A stretch of 64,000 nucleotides of DNA from Przewalskia tangutica (lineage: Eukaryota; Streptophyta; Magnoliopsida; Solanales; Solanaceae). The notes under the pieces are model-generated. The model was not told where the DNA came from. It did not search any database and was given only the letters and a program-made list of their open reading frames with translations. Shown here piece after piece: positions 1 through 11,929 of this stretch (position 1 is the stretch's first letter; every line of letters begins with the position of its first letter). The position numbers and the translations under genes were made by a program. The DNA lies in assembly GCA_029844215.1 (NCBI GenBank), contig CM056721.1, forward strand, positions 138,351,254-138,415,253, read 5' to 3'.

Positions 1-180
1 ACTTATCATGGTTAAAAAAGAAAGTTGCACTTCATCCTCCTTGTTTTAGTAGGAAATTCTCCTACTACTTGCAATTGGATATCTATGTTTTACTATCAGT
101 TCAAATGTATTATTACTAGAAGTGTATTTTCCTTTCCTTGGCCGTATGATGTTTTGACAAACTTATTTTGTAATCTGCAG

Positions 181-3100
181 AAACTCATATTTGAGAAGCC
201 ACCTCAAAATGTACGTAAAATAGTACTTGCAACAAATATGGCCGAGGCAAGTATTACTATAAATGATGTAGTCTTTGTAGTAGACTGTGGAAAAGCGAAG
301 GAGACGACTTATGATGCGTTGAATAATACCCCATGCTTATTACCTTCATGGATTTCACAAGCTTCTGCCCGACAAGTAAGTTGGTTGAATAAAAAAAAAT
401 TGTATTCAAGTTTCTTTTTGGTCATTTGGAAAAAGAGGAATAGGAGGGCATTTGAAGGGGTGGAGCTTAATTTTGTAAAAATGCAGAGTAGTGTTTTGTC
501 TCTAGTTTCTTTTTGGTGTACTTATGAGGTCCCAATTTGTATAGAGGATCGGATCTCTTTTGTTGAGAACCATATTTTGGTGTAGTTTTTTTTGTTTGTT
601 TTTGGTACAAGGGTTTTTTCCCAATTGTTAATAAAATTATTTACTTTATCAATTTTTTTTTGTATTCAAGCCTAAACTTTCCTTATGTAATTCGTTTTTC
701 CTTTTCCGTCTTTTCACACAAAATTGTAGAGCCTTCTTTAAGTCTATCAGTATAGAGAGAATGAACAATTTCCCCCCTCATAAGTGATATGAAAAAGTTA
801 TGTGCTTAGATGGTACTGAAGAAACATGATAACAGTGCCCAATCAAAAAAAGCATGATAACATTTTGTTTTTGGATTGCATTGGATGATTTTTTTCTGAG
901 GATCAGCTGAACGTGTACTTTTTTAATATTTCGATATCTACTTGTTTTATAAACCTTTGCAGACGGGAGGGAGCCCATCATGTATTTCTTAGTAAAAATA
1001 TGGTTCTGTTTAAAAGTCACATATTATCTGTATTTACATCAAATGTTATTGTTGAATAAGTAAGATATGCCTTTTCACATGCCTTATCAGCTATTATATA
1101 ATTCGATTAGTTGACAAATTACTAGGTTGTGCAGTGCCTTGCAGTAACATCTGTTCAATTTATTTTGAATATCTGATGCTAAAAATGTGAATTCTTCTCA
1201 CTGTTATCCTCGAGTCAGATTTTGACGTTATGTTGGATGTTCTTGTCCTTGTTTACTTATGGAGCTGTCAAATCTCTCATGTTGCAGAGAAGGGGTAGGG
1301 CTGGCCGTGTCCAACCAGGCGAGTGCTACCACCTGTATCCCCGATGTGTGTATGAAGCTTTTGCTGAATATCAACTACCTGAACTCCTGAGAACTCCTTT
1401 GAATTCTCTTTGCTTGCAAATAAAGAGTTTGCAGGTTGGAGGTATTGCCGAATTCCTATCAGCTGCTCTTCAGCCACCAGAAGCATTGGCTGTAAGTCGT
1501 TCCTTCTTTATACTTATTCTAAGTTTCTTAGGCTCTTTCCTGGATCAATAATAACTTTTATGTTTGTAACAACAATAATAACTATGCTTTAATCCAAACT
1601 AGTTGGGTTTGGCATCTTAGGACCTGAATCCTCAATATCCAATTGGTAGGATATTTTTCAACTGCTTGCAAGTCTGGCTATTTTTCAACCACTTTGCAAA
1701 CGCTGGCTTTTTCAATTGTGGGAACGAGAAATGGACAACCCTTGTTATTTTTACCATTAAACATACGGAATGGCATCAAAATAACTCAATAATCAAGCAA
1801 TTAGACTAAAATTGGGCATCAAAATCACTATATAGAGTAGGCATATCAATTCGTCTACATAGAAAAATTGAAGACTTTGTTAGACTTATAAATGCCTTTT
1901 TTATTAGGTAAAGTATATTATTAACAACTGGGGAAACCCATATACAAGTAGTATACCAAAAGAAGAGAACCTACACCAAAATATGGTTCTCAACAAAAGA
2001 GACCAATCCTCTATAATACCAATAGGACCTCATAAGTACACCAAATAGACATTAAACACAATAGGCGACTTTTCATTTTTATAAAAACTTGTTCCACCCC
2101 TTCAAATACTCTCCTATTTCTCTCTTTCCAAATAACCCACATAATTGCTAAAGAAGCCACTCTCCAAGCCCTTGGACTTCTCTAGACTTGATTTTTTTTT
2201 GGAGAAGTTTAAGTAATTTTATTAACAATCGGATAAACCCCATATACAAGACGTATACCAAAAGAAGAGAACCTACATCACAATATGGTTCTCAACAAAG
2301 GAGGTCCAATCCTCTATACAAATAGGGACCTCATACGTACACCAAAAAGTAACTAGAGACAAAACACTCCAACGCAATTTTACAAAATCTTGTTCTACCC
2401 CATCATGCCCTCCAATTCATCTCTTTCCAAATGACACACATGATTGCTAAGGGGGTAATACTCCATGCCCTTGGGCTTATCTTCCCTTCCTATGAGCCCA
2501 ACTTTGCAAAGCTTCCTTCACTGTGCCCGGCATCGCGCATTGCATCCTAAACAAATTGAGTTCTCTAGACTTATAAATGTCTTATATTATCTATTATACA
2601 ACAAGTTATATAAATGTGGCTTGCTGAATTTGCTTTCACATATTTCTCGTTTACTGATAATTTTTTTTATTGTTTCTTGTTTATGCAAATGAGCAGGCAT
2701 GAAGGTTGATTAATTTCAACATGTGACCCTGTATGTTTCAGAACGTTAAATATGGACTTGAACTTGATTTTCACTTTGCTTGGTCTTGTGACATTTGGAC
2801 CTTAATAGGCTTACAAGTTCATATGATGCTATACACATGCGATTTAGAATAGAGGGTCGCTGTCTTAGTTTCCACCAGTGATTGAAATTGCAATGTCCAT
2901 GTACTGCAGGTGCAAAATGCTATTCAGTTTCTGAAGATGATTGGTGCCTTAGATGAAAATGAGAATCTTACACATCTAGGTATGTGTTTTTTGAGGAGAA
3001 ATTTTTTCTGCTTCATGAAAATGTTTATTCTTTATTGCTTCTATAAATTTTTGTGACGACTTGTGGGACTACACTGAGTATGTTATTGTAATTTCTTTTT

Positions 3101-6100
3101 GACGAGTTATGTTTATGGCCTTTATTATGAGGTTTATAAGTTATTATCTTCGTCATTTCTTCACAACCAGGAAATTTTTTAGCAATCCTCCCCGTGGATC
3201 CCAAGCTTGGGAAAATGCTCATCATGGGCGCTATTTTCCGTTGCTTTGATCCTGTTTTGACTATAGTGGCTGGTCTTAGCGTACGGGATCCATTTCTATT
3301 GCCTCAAGATAAGAAGGATGTAAGTAGAAATAAATTTGCGGCAGTACCCTCGCCCCCTTTAAATTGCATTTACTACTACTTGGTATTATTTCTACTTCGC
3401 TTTGTTATACATTCTTTCTTATTTTTAGTTTCATGTCCTTAGTTTTTCCACTACTTCAAGATTGTGCATCACTGCTTCTTTCCATGTTTGCTCAATGGAT
3501 AGTTAAACCACTTTGCTGTTTACGTGTTGACGTAAACAACCTACAGTTTTAAGAGGAAGTTCCCTTGAAAGAAGAATGTTATAAATAATTTAATTTATGC
3601 CACTTGACATGCATTTTTCGAGAAGTCAAAAGAAGGTTGAAGGAGTTCTATTTTGTTAATTTTCCAGAGTGTATTTCTTATTTAGTAGCAATTTGACATT
3701 GATGTGGCTTTGCCCAGATGAACACAAAATATTTAAAGGAAGAAGGAACGAGAAGACAGATAGAAAATGCATGTAGTTATGCCTGATCAAGGTGGGAACT
3801 TTTCTTAAAAAGGTTACTCTCCCTTATTCAATAGAGGAAAACAAAGGAAACTAGGTTCGATCAAAATCCTTTTGGTTTTCTGTTATTTTGATAAATAAGT
3901 AAATCATTTATTAACGTCCAAATCTAGCATAAAGATAACACTGGGTTATGGACAAAAAAGTCTTAGAAAGAAATTCGATGTCTGCTCTATTCATGTGCCG
4001 AATAGATGTGTACCTCTTAAATACTTTCCAGTATACACCACATAACTAATTAGGAAGACCTGTCAACTTCATTTCCCTCTGTGATAGATGGCCTTATGCA
4101 GGGTGCAGGACATTTGAAGAGCATACTAACTTGGCACTATTGCCATCTGATTCATTTTCCCATTTACAACTCTAGCTAGCACCGAGCAGCCAGCACATTA
4201 TAACACTGCATTAGATAGTGCTTTTTTGGTTCTACTAAATCTTGTTCACCAATATTGAGCAACTCCCATTTTGCAGCTAGCGGGAACAGCAAAGTCCAGA
4301 TTCTCAGCCAAGGACTATAGTGACCATATGGCCCTTGTCCGTGCATATGAAGGATGGAAAGATGCTGAAAGGGAAGGTTCTGCCTACGAATATTGCTGGA
4401 GGAATTTCCTCTCTGCCCAGACTCTTCAAGCCATCCATTCTCTTAGAAAGCAATTTATCTTCATCTTGAAAGATGCTGGATTGCTTGATGCTGATACTGC
4501 AACTAACAATAAATTAAGTTACAATCAGTCTTTGGTTCGTGCAATCATATGTTCTGGCTTGTATCCTGGAATTGCATCAGTGGTGGTATGCAATGGCTCT
4601 ACAGTTTTATTTCAGTCCACAACTGTATATATATACTCATAAGAAATCATGTGCATATGCAGCACAGAGAGACATCAATGTCCTTCAAGACTATGGATGA
4701 TGGACAAGTCTTTCTCTATGCAGTAAGTTCAATGGACATTTCTTTTGAAGTTATTTATTAAGATTATGAAGTTAGTGAAAATGTTTTTGTTTCTGCTCTT
4801 TTTTTTTTCTGGAGCCATTTAATCGACGTGGTGTCTTGGAAAATATCATTTACTTCCTGATGCAATTACGTGAAGTACAAACTAGGTGTCCCATCCCAAT
4901 ACTGAACTATTTGTGAATTGGTTAGTTTGCTTTGATTCTGGTAACATGAAAATTCTTGTTAGAAACATCAGCGAGGGGAAACAAAGGCTGGAACCTTTCC
5001 TGCTAAAAGCAAGGATGTACTCCTCATCCTAGGTGTTAGCAGGTGTAGAAGTGTACCCTCTCCGGCCTTAAAGTAGTATATCGAACTGACGGACAGGAGA
5101 GACCCACAATCATTGACGAAGAGGAAGGCTTGGAAAGGGATCAAATGTATTGAACAACAAAACATGATATCTATCTTCCCCTTTTTTTTCCAGAAGAAAC
5201 CGACCAAAGTAGAAATGTCTTTCTCCCTCTGTTAAATTTTCAGTGGTAGGAATTGCACTCCTTGCAAACAGCACTTGCTTTGCTGAACAAGTTCTCCAGA
5301 ACAGGAAGTGAGAGCGAGTTCCCAGGCCAATGAAGTCCTTACAGTTATCTTTATAATAGTTTGTCTCTTATTGATTTAACAACATTCTTCTGAATACTAT
5401 AGATGTGACAATTATAATGATCAGATGCGTAAGCCCATTTCATGTCTAAGAGGTTGTAGAACAATTTCTTTTTATGGATTGATGAAACAAATAAAGTAGT
5501 TCCAGGAAGGAAGGAGCATTGGAGCTCTAACTTATTTTTGAGTTTGTACTGGGTGCCAATTCAGGAGATTTGGGTATTCAATCCTTCAATTTCTGTAAGC
5601 GGAAAGGATGCCATTTAATTACACAAGTTCATCGCCGTAACATGATATTTACACAACACAGTTTCTTTGGACAACCCTTTCCAGTTAGGAGGGTGGACTT
5701 GCACTTAAGCAGTTGAACTTTTGTGTTACTTGCAAGCGTATAATTCAATTGTTGAATTTGTCAGATTGCTGATATTTGAACATCTCAATTGTGTCTTCAG
5801 AATTCAGTCAATGCTCGTTATCAAACGATTTCATACCCTTGGCTGGTGTTCGGTGAAAAAGTGAAGGTCAATACAGTCTTCATACGGGATTCTACTGGAG
5901 TATCTGATTCAATTGTGATCCTATTTGGTAGTACTCTAGACTGCGGAGATACGGTAACTTTTTCTCTACCTAGATGCTTACAGTTTCATATCCTTGAAGC
6001 TGTTAATGGCTGTAGGTTCCTAAATCTTGTGATTATTGTTTCTTTCAGGCTGGGCATTTAAAGATGTTGGGTGGGTACATAGAGTTCTTCATGGATCCTA

Positions 6101-8641
6101 CTCTGGCGGATTGCTACATAAAGCTCAAAGAGGAGCTCGAAATGCTTTTGCAAAAGAAGGTGAATTTCCAGGATCTTGTTTCCTTTTCAATGCATTCTAC
6201 TCCTAGTTATGAACCATTTTATTTCTGCTAGTAAGGCAGCAAGCAGCCAAGCACACTAAACTACTTTTAAGCATCATATTTAAGTAAACTGTCTTCTTTA
6301 CATGTAAGATGGTGGAAATCTAATGAGCAAAGGGATAAGAAATTAAGTTGATACTTTAAGTTTCATCTTTAACTAACTGTTTAATGTTTCAGAGAAGCTA
6401 GGTCTATAATCTATATAAAAAGGAAACTAGCTCTACATAACCGCGAAGGAAAGTTTATATCTCACCAATTGAGAGTACTTCTTTGCCTACTGCAAACAAA
6501 TGCCGAAAAGTGTTCTCAATTCAAGTTCTTCTTGTAATCTGCTGCTTTATGGAGATTAGCCCAATAATTTGTTTGATATCTTAGACCGTAGTAATACTAA
6601 TTTGTGTAAAGGAATTTTAAGTTCTAGCTATCAACCAGAAATTTGTGAAGAAAGTGAACAAAAAGATGTATGAATGAGAAAAGCATGAGTGCTAGTCCAT
6701 TTGAATTCTTCATTAGAGCAACAAGAGTAATCTCATGTCGAAGTATGACAGGGAAAATGTTGAAAGTCCTTCTCCTACTAGACACGATTGAACTGTATAG
6801 TCTTACGTAGTCAAATAACTATAGAGGTGAACTTCAAATTTGAATTTAAGAAAGTTTTCACTAAGACATGCTTGTTCCTGCTCTGGGGTGTTAAATGATG
6901 CACTTCATGTAGTCCTTTCGTTATATTGTCGCCAAAATTTATCTCCTTTGCAATTTGGATTACCTAAGCCACAGAAGTTTCCATAAGTAAACTGTTTTTG
7001 AAGTATCCTTCACAAATGTGTGAGCACAAACTTACTTCAGGAAAATATTTAATGAATGAGAATCAACCTAAGAACATATCCGGTTGCACCTAGAAATGGC
7101 TAAATCCTATTGTGAGATATAGAGATAGTAGCCACTGTCCTCTGTAGTATGAGGATTTCTCCTTGCAGTCTCTTCCCAATGAGTCGTCGAATCCATGATC
7201 ATCTATTAGAGATTTCCATCAAGAAAAGGAGATAACCAATTGGATCACAAATTTTGGGTATCTCGTTCTCAGGCCTACACAGCAAAGATGAGGAATGATT
7301 CTTGCCATCTTTGATGCTTTTGACAGTGTGGATGTGACAGGATGAATATAAACATTAAAAACGACAATTTTCATACTTGTTTAAGAAGGGACTGCAATTT
7401 GGATAAGACATGGATGTTTACCAACTCAAAGTTGTAAACATCTTTACTCAAGGGTGTGGCCTAGTGGTCAGTGAAGTGAGTTGAGAACCATGAGGTCTCA
7501 GGTTCAAATCCCAGCGGAGGCAAAGAAGTGAAGAACACTAGGTGATTTCTTCCCATTTGTCCAAGTCTAGTTGCCCGATACCTGTGCTGGTGGGAGGTAG
7601 CAGGTAGAGGTACTCGATGGAATTAGTTGAGGCGGCTCGGACACCACTGTTATGAAAAAATACTTATCCATGGTGCTCCGATATACAGATCTGGGAAGTC
7701 GGGCAGAAAATTTCATCCGCATAGCAGTTTCCGTAGCAAATATCTGGTGATTTTTTTATTATGAACACATGAGAAGTCCTCCTAGACATAATAGCGTCTC
7801 CATAGGCCACTTTTATCTACAAGTTAACATTTATTAATAGTACTTTAGCTCAGTCTTTCTCCATATGCATCTGGAGCAAATTTGAAAAACCACTTGCCAA
7901 CAAGGCTTTAGTAACACTTCACTCAAATTTGTCCATCATCCTTGGTATGGAAGTAACAAAATTTCATTCCTCTTAAGGTTCAGTATGATAATCCCATGTT
8001 TTACTTTAAATTACAGTCCTGGAGTTTTTACCTTGAAGATAAAACACCTAATCATATGTTTTGTCCTTCGTTGGTTGTTGATTCATTTTAAATAATTTCC
8101 CATTTATTGTTAATTCACTGGTTTTTGGATGATTTATCAAAAAATAAAGAGTTACACTGGTTCTTGGATGATGCAGCTTCAAGATCCTGAGGTAGACATC
8201 CACAAGGAAGGCAAATACCTTATGCTTGCTGTTCAGGAACTGGTTTCAGGAGATCAGTGTGAGGGCAGGTTTGTGTTTGGTCGTGAAAACAAGAAGCCTA
8301 AAGATTCTAAGGACACTGATAGATTTACAAGGGATGGGACAAACCCAAAGAGTTTGTTGCAAACCCTACTTATGAGGGCGGGTCATTCCCCTCCCAAGTA
8401 CAAAACCAAGCATCTAAAAACAAATGAATTTAGGGCACTTGCAGAGTTTAAAGGAATGCAATTTGTAGGTAAACCGAAGAGAAACAAAGCTCTTGCAGAA
8501 AAGGATGCTGCAATAGAGGCACTAGCATGGTTAACTCAAACATCCGAAAAGAATCATGATGAAGATGATAAATCTCCTCCTGATGTCACTGACAACATGC
8601 TGAAACTTCTTGGTAAACGTAGGAGATCAAAGCGTCGTTGA
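181..8641 (+). CDS. DExH-box RNA helicase (DHX36/DExH3-DExH5 type), 3' nine exons, partial
   Basis: C-terminal half of a plant ATP-dependent RNA helicase of the DEAH/RHA group. Exons read from GT-AG borders that keep one frame: 181-375, 1288-1491, 2910-2979, 3171-3319, 4277-4585, 4663-4722, 5801-5953, 6049-6159, 8177-8641 (TGA). They give about 570 residues; relatives have about 1,100-1,200, so the DExH motifs I-III lie upstream of the window. Exon 1 holds helicase motif V (ATNMAEASIT); the exon 1-2 junction makes motif VI (QRRGRAGR). The HA2/ratchet region (VGGIAEFLSAALQPPEA, then DPKLGKMLIMGAIFRC) follows, then an OB-fold region (exons 6-9) and a C-terminal double-stranded-RNA-binding segment (FRALAEFKGMQFVGKPKRNK... 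AAIEALAWL), ending in a basic tail. No stop or frameshift in any exon, unlike nearly everything else here. It likely unwinds structured RNA. The exact orthologue (DExH1, 3 or 5) is not settled. Confidence 0.93.
411..660 (+). mobile_element. LINE (L1-type) 5'-truncated 3' end in helicase intron
   Basis: The intron after the exon ending at 375 holds a 250-bp insertion flanked by a perfect 10-bp direct repeat TGTATTCAAG (401-410 and 661-670). It encodes the end of a LINE reverse-transcriptase ORF (VIWKKRNRRAFEGVE, the usual zinc-binding-in-RT tail), stops at 583-585, and has a short T/A-rich 3' end. The flanking duplication, 5' truncation and coding tail together indicate target-primed retroposition. 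Confidence 0.8.
1895..2177 (-). mobile_element. LINE 3'-end fragment, reverse orientation
   Basis: Reverse complement of the same LINE tail as at 411-660: the segments around 1965-2040 mirror 515-585. It lies in the next intron. TAGACTTATAAATG occurs at 1881-1894 and again at 2566-2579, so this copy and the next together are bounded by one 14-bp duplication. Too short to be active. Confidence 0.75.
2190..2560 (-). mobile_element. second LINE 3'-end fragment, tandem with the previous one
   Basis: A second, diverged reverse copy of the LINE tail, extending further 5' than its neighbour (into the region before the WKERNRR-like motif). It is bounded by the 12-bp direct repeat TTCTCTAGACTT at 2178-2189 and 2561-2572, so it looks like a separate insertion at essentially the same target as the copy at 1895-2177. 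Confidence 0.7.
7451..7655 (+). mobile_element. TS-family SINE (tRNA-derived) in helicase intron 8
   Basis: Begins AGGGTGTGGCCTAGTGGTC, which contains a tRNA-like A box, followed by a B box GGTTCAAATCC and then the typical body (CCCAGCGGAGGC, GGTGGGAGGTAGCAGGTA, GGCGGCTCGGACACCA). This layout is the Solanaceae TS SINE known from tobacco and relatives. It sits in the 2-kb intron between the exons ending at 6159 and starting at 8177. I could not identify a clean target duplication. Confidence 0.8.
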
Positions 8642-9832
8642 GGTTGGACACCAGACATTTTTGTAGAGTTGGTAGTGTGGACCACTAAAAGGCAAGCTTG
8701 AAACTTCCAGTTGATCAACCTCCAGCCTCTGTATCACCTATGGAGAACAAATACTCAGTGTGGCTGCTGCTTGCCAAGATCTGATAACGGTGGTGCCGGT
8801 TTTGGCCCTGGTTTTCAGGTACCAGGCTTCAGTTTGGGCAGTGGTTTTCAGGTATTAGGTTCAAATTAGGCTCATAAAAAAAAGGAAAGCATCCATCGCT
8901 GCAACGCAGGGCCATGGATTTGTCACATGATGACTGCGTTAATAAGCTAGAATGGTTGGCCAGATTATAAAAATAAGGGAGCTGTGAGGTTCTGTTCTTT
9001 GATGTATATAACAGTGTCATGCTTCCGCTCAACCTGAAACTGTATACAAGAAAGTGACTTTAGCTGAACATACAATTTCTGTAGTTTTGTAAGGAGAGTT
9101 TCACAGCTTGTTTTGAATGTGAATTAAGAAGTGTCTTGAAGATTATAGACTCGATCGGAGATCACGGATTATGGCTTGAGCAGGTTGCTTCTCTCCCTCG
9201 ACAGTGTTTGTTGCTGTAACAAAGCCAGTGAAGGCACTCAGAGGTGGAGAAGTTATCGGTGGGTGAGTAAAATATTTGCTCGTATCAACTTCCGCAGAGT
9301 ACTGGAAGAAGCCATAACATTATGTGGTTTCTAATTAGATTCTATAGGTTATATACGAAACATATTTGATCGTTGTAACTGTATGCATTAGCTTAGTTTA
9401 TTGTTGTAACTTAACTATAGATTTTCAGCTGCATATGCATTTGGTATTATTTGATCAGTATCAACTTGGTCCTCTTGTACTTGGTTCCTTATGGAGGAAT
9501 ATTTTTGTAATTCGTGAGACAATTTTGTTCAATGCAAAATTGCAAGGCTATAGGGGTAGGGTTGTAGCCTAGAGTTGGGTTAACTTAGCTAATAGGAATC
9601 TCTTACCTTGTTTAATTGCTTTGGCTTATTGCTTAATGATCCAATTATAAATTACCCTTTAAAAGCATACAAATAGGGCGGGAGGGTGAGTTTTCGGATC
9701 GCTTGTTAATATGTAGCCGTTGTTTGGAAATGTAATTGAGAAATAACCAACTTTTAAAGTGGAATAAAATTTGATAAGAAAATATCCCTAGCTAAAATAT
9801 GAAAGAAATGGCAGCGCATGTGATGCAATCAT
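8642..9832. other. 3' flank of helicase gene (likely 3' UTR, then intergenic)
   Basis: About 1.2 kb after the helicase stop without a convincing ORF. The first few hundred bases are presumably 3' UTR, but I see no decisive poly(A) signal and cannot place the transcript end. AT-rich, with no recognisable repeat up to 9832. Confidence 0.4.
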
Positions 9833-9930
9833 GCAACAACATACCCATTGTAATCCTACAAAGTAGGGTCTGGGGAGGGTAGAATGTACGCATATCTTAG
9901 AGAGACTTTTTTCGAAAGGTTGGTTGCACA
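9833..9930 (-). mobile_element. SINE fragment, Au-like 3' body
   Basis: Contains CATACCCATTGTAATCC and GGGTCTGGGGAGGGTAGAAT, the reverse-oriented form of a repeat seen at 11,147-11,415 and 50,409-50,510 (sense: GGTAAGGTCTGCGTA...CACTTGTGGGATTAC). The flanked copy at 50,409 shows that the family is retroposed. The name Au-like is from memory of the motif and is tentative. Confidence 0.5.
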
Positions 9931-10355
9931 TATGATGGAGGGTAAAAATTTACATGCACCGAGTGTTTACATCGTGCCTACATGACGTGTTGAGATATAC
10001 ATGTCTATCACTTAATCATGATTAATTAATGTATATTTTTACTTCGTTAAATTACTTGACTATAGTAAATTGTATTAATTTGATGTAAATAATATGTGCA
10101 GATAATCAAATTTTAGCATCTTTTAGTGGAGTTTTGTACTAACACAATTCAAATTCCAGCATTTTTATGGAGTTTGAGCTTTGGTCTTTGAATCCCAGCA
10201 TCTATTCCTAGAGTTTAAATTGTGTTGCATATTGCTCACTTTTGTCTGTTGGTAATATAAATATTATGAATATTTCCTTTTTATATAAGAAATTCAATCT
10301 ATCATGTTTTTCTTTTGATTTTTCATTCGATGTATCGATACTCACTTTGTGGTTT

Positions 10356-10436
10356 GACTAATTCAGATTTAGGCTAGAAAGTCACCACATAACTGATATG
10401 ACTAATTCGGATTTGCCTAAAAAGTCACCACATAAC
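10356..10436. repeat. two-copy short tandem repeat (about 38 bp)
   Basis: Copies at 10356-10393 and 10400-10436 share GACTAATTC(A/G)GATTT and end in AAGTCACCACATAAC. Two units only, in AT-rich intergenic sequence that otherwise shows nothing recognisable between 9931 and about 10,560. Confidence 0.7.
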
Positions 10437-10559
10437 AATTGTGTTCATGTGAAGCCAATAACTTATATGTATTAAGAAATTCACTAAATTTCATTCCATA
10501 TTTGCTGTGAATTCAATTATTATTTTCTTAATACCCTTTTTTTTCCATTAAAATTTTCT

Positions 10560-11132
10560 GGATATGAAACATAGAAGAGCTATAATTTTCTTGTGGAGGG
10601 ATATTGTGTGTTTATTACTTATTAGTCCCCACTACGTCTGCATGCATGCATGCAAAAACACTTTGCAAAAGTCATCAATTAACGAACCAAATCAGAATCC
10701 AAACCAATCAAACGATCCATTTCACCACCTACATTTCCTCACCCCCCAATTTTTCTAAATCCCTAATATTTTTCGAGTTTTTCAGGCTTAATTTCAAGGC
10801 AGGTCATTCTTTGTTTGTTTTCTTCTAAAAAAGATTCAATCTTTATTGCTAAATTCTTGAATCTCAAGGAATAATTGAGGTTCTTTGTGCTGCAATGAGT
10901 AGTTAAATTCATGATTATAGGTCCTGAAGGATTTTGGGAATTAAAGAAATGTAAGGATTTGATTGAAGAGAAATTCCCTTTTTATTGATGTATTCTTGAA
11001 TTTCAAGGTGTAATTTCAGATTCTAGTAATATGGAATTTTAGGGTTCTTTGTGCTTCATTTTAGGGATAATATTGACTTTTTGGGAAAAAGATTATAGGT
11101 CATTGAAGGGTTTTGTGGGAATTAAAGAAAAT
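10560..11132 (+). promoter_or_regulatory. upstream/5' leader region of the CDPK fragment
   Basis: AT-rich sequence directly upstream of the kinase start. The phrase GTAAGGATTTGATTGAAGAG recurs around 10,951 and again at 11,416, and ATTCTTGAAT(C/T)TCAAGG occurs twice near 10,852 and 10,990, so the leader has internal duplications. Its role as promoter and 5' UTR is inferred only from position; no transcription start is identifiable. Confidence 0.35.
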
Positions 11133-11146
11133 GTAAGGATTTGATT

Positions 11147-11415
11147 TTCATTTGATAGGTGGAGCAATTGGAATTTTTTTGTATGAATTTTCTTTTGTTG
11201 TTCCGTGTATGTTTCATAAATGGTGTGTTTATGCTTTACTTGAGCCGACGGTCTATCGGAAATAACCTCTCTACCTGCATAAGGTAGGGTTTACTTGAGT
11301 TAAGGGACTGTCGGATACAACCTCTCTATCTGCACAAGGTAGAGTTAAGGTCTGCGTATACTCTACTCTCCGCAGACCTCACTTGTGGGATTACCGTGGG
11401 TATGCCATTGTTGTT
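11147..11415 (+). mobile_element. SINE insertion in the CDPK leader
   Basis: Contains two partly duplicated blocks CTATCGGAAATAACCTCTCT and CTGTCGGATACAACCTCTCT, then AAGGTCTGCGTATACTCTAC and CACTTGTGGGATTAC, ending in a TTGTTGTTGT tail. GTAAGGATTTGATT at 11133-11146 recurs at 11416-11429, a candidate 14-bp target duplication. The 5' part before about 11,230 is not recognisable, and the same phrase also occurs at about 10,951, so the left border is uncertain. Confidence 0.55.
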
Positions 11416-11453
11416 GTAAGGATTTGATTGAAGAGAAAATTTTCTTGAGTTGA

Positions 11454-11929
11454 ATGGGTAATACATGTGTAGGACCTAATTTAGGCAACAATGGGTTCTT
11501 GCAATCTGTTACAGCAGCTATATGGAAAACAAGGCAGCCAGAACATTTACCTCTCCCAAATAAAGGGGACTCAAATTCCCACAAAAGCCAAGAGAATTCA
11601 TCAGTTGGTTCGTCGAAAACAGATGCAAATGGTACTCAAAGTACCCCACCCCCACACCTTAAGATTACTGGGGATACTGAGTAGGGTGCTAAATTAGTAG
11701 TAGATGTCCAAAAGGAGGGTAACATGTCAAGAATCCAAATATTAAAAGTAATACTGCTAGCGATAAGCCAGCGGAGGGAGTAAAACAACACAAGCCTAGT
11801 CATGTTAAGCGAGTATCGAGCTTAGGGCTTAAAATCGAGTCTATTTTGGGAAGAAAGACTGGGAATTTGAAGGATGTTTATAGCTTAGGGAGGAAGCTTG
11901 GACAAGGGCATTCGGGGAGACGTTTTTAT
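11454..11929 (+). pseudogene. calcium-dependent protein kinase (CDPK), 5' end, truncated by retrotransposon
   Basis: Opens with MGNTCVGPNLGNNGFLQSV, a CDPK N-terminus with an N-myristoylation signal (Gly2) and a nearby Cys for palmitoylation. A variable Ser/Thr/Pro-rich region follows; after the breaks the sequence reads KQHKPSHVKRVSSLGLKIES, NLKDVYSLGRKLGQG, which leads into the kinase Gly-rich ATP loop. A stop follows GDTE (11682-11684), there are frame changes near 11,740 and 11,910, and an LTR starts at 11930 inside the Gly-loop segment. Bases after the far target duplication (24,143 on) still read FLCVD, as expected for the next residues, then lose similarity. No catalytic domain or EF hands are present. 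CDPKs couple Ca2+ signals to phosphorylation at membranes; this copy cannot. Confidence 0.85.

Noticed and set aside
25..585. 186-codon + strand frame treated as one protein
   Set aside because: It runs through intron, one helicase exon (181-375) and a LINE tail; only the exon is host coding sequence.
7451..7530. Possible tRNA gene (A and B boxes)
   Set aside because: The boxes belong to the head of a TS SINE; the sequence does not fold as a full tRNA and continues into the SINE body.
9366..9572. 68-codon ORF downstream of the helicase gene
   Set aside because: No motif, AT-rich, likely chance or 3' UTR sequence.
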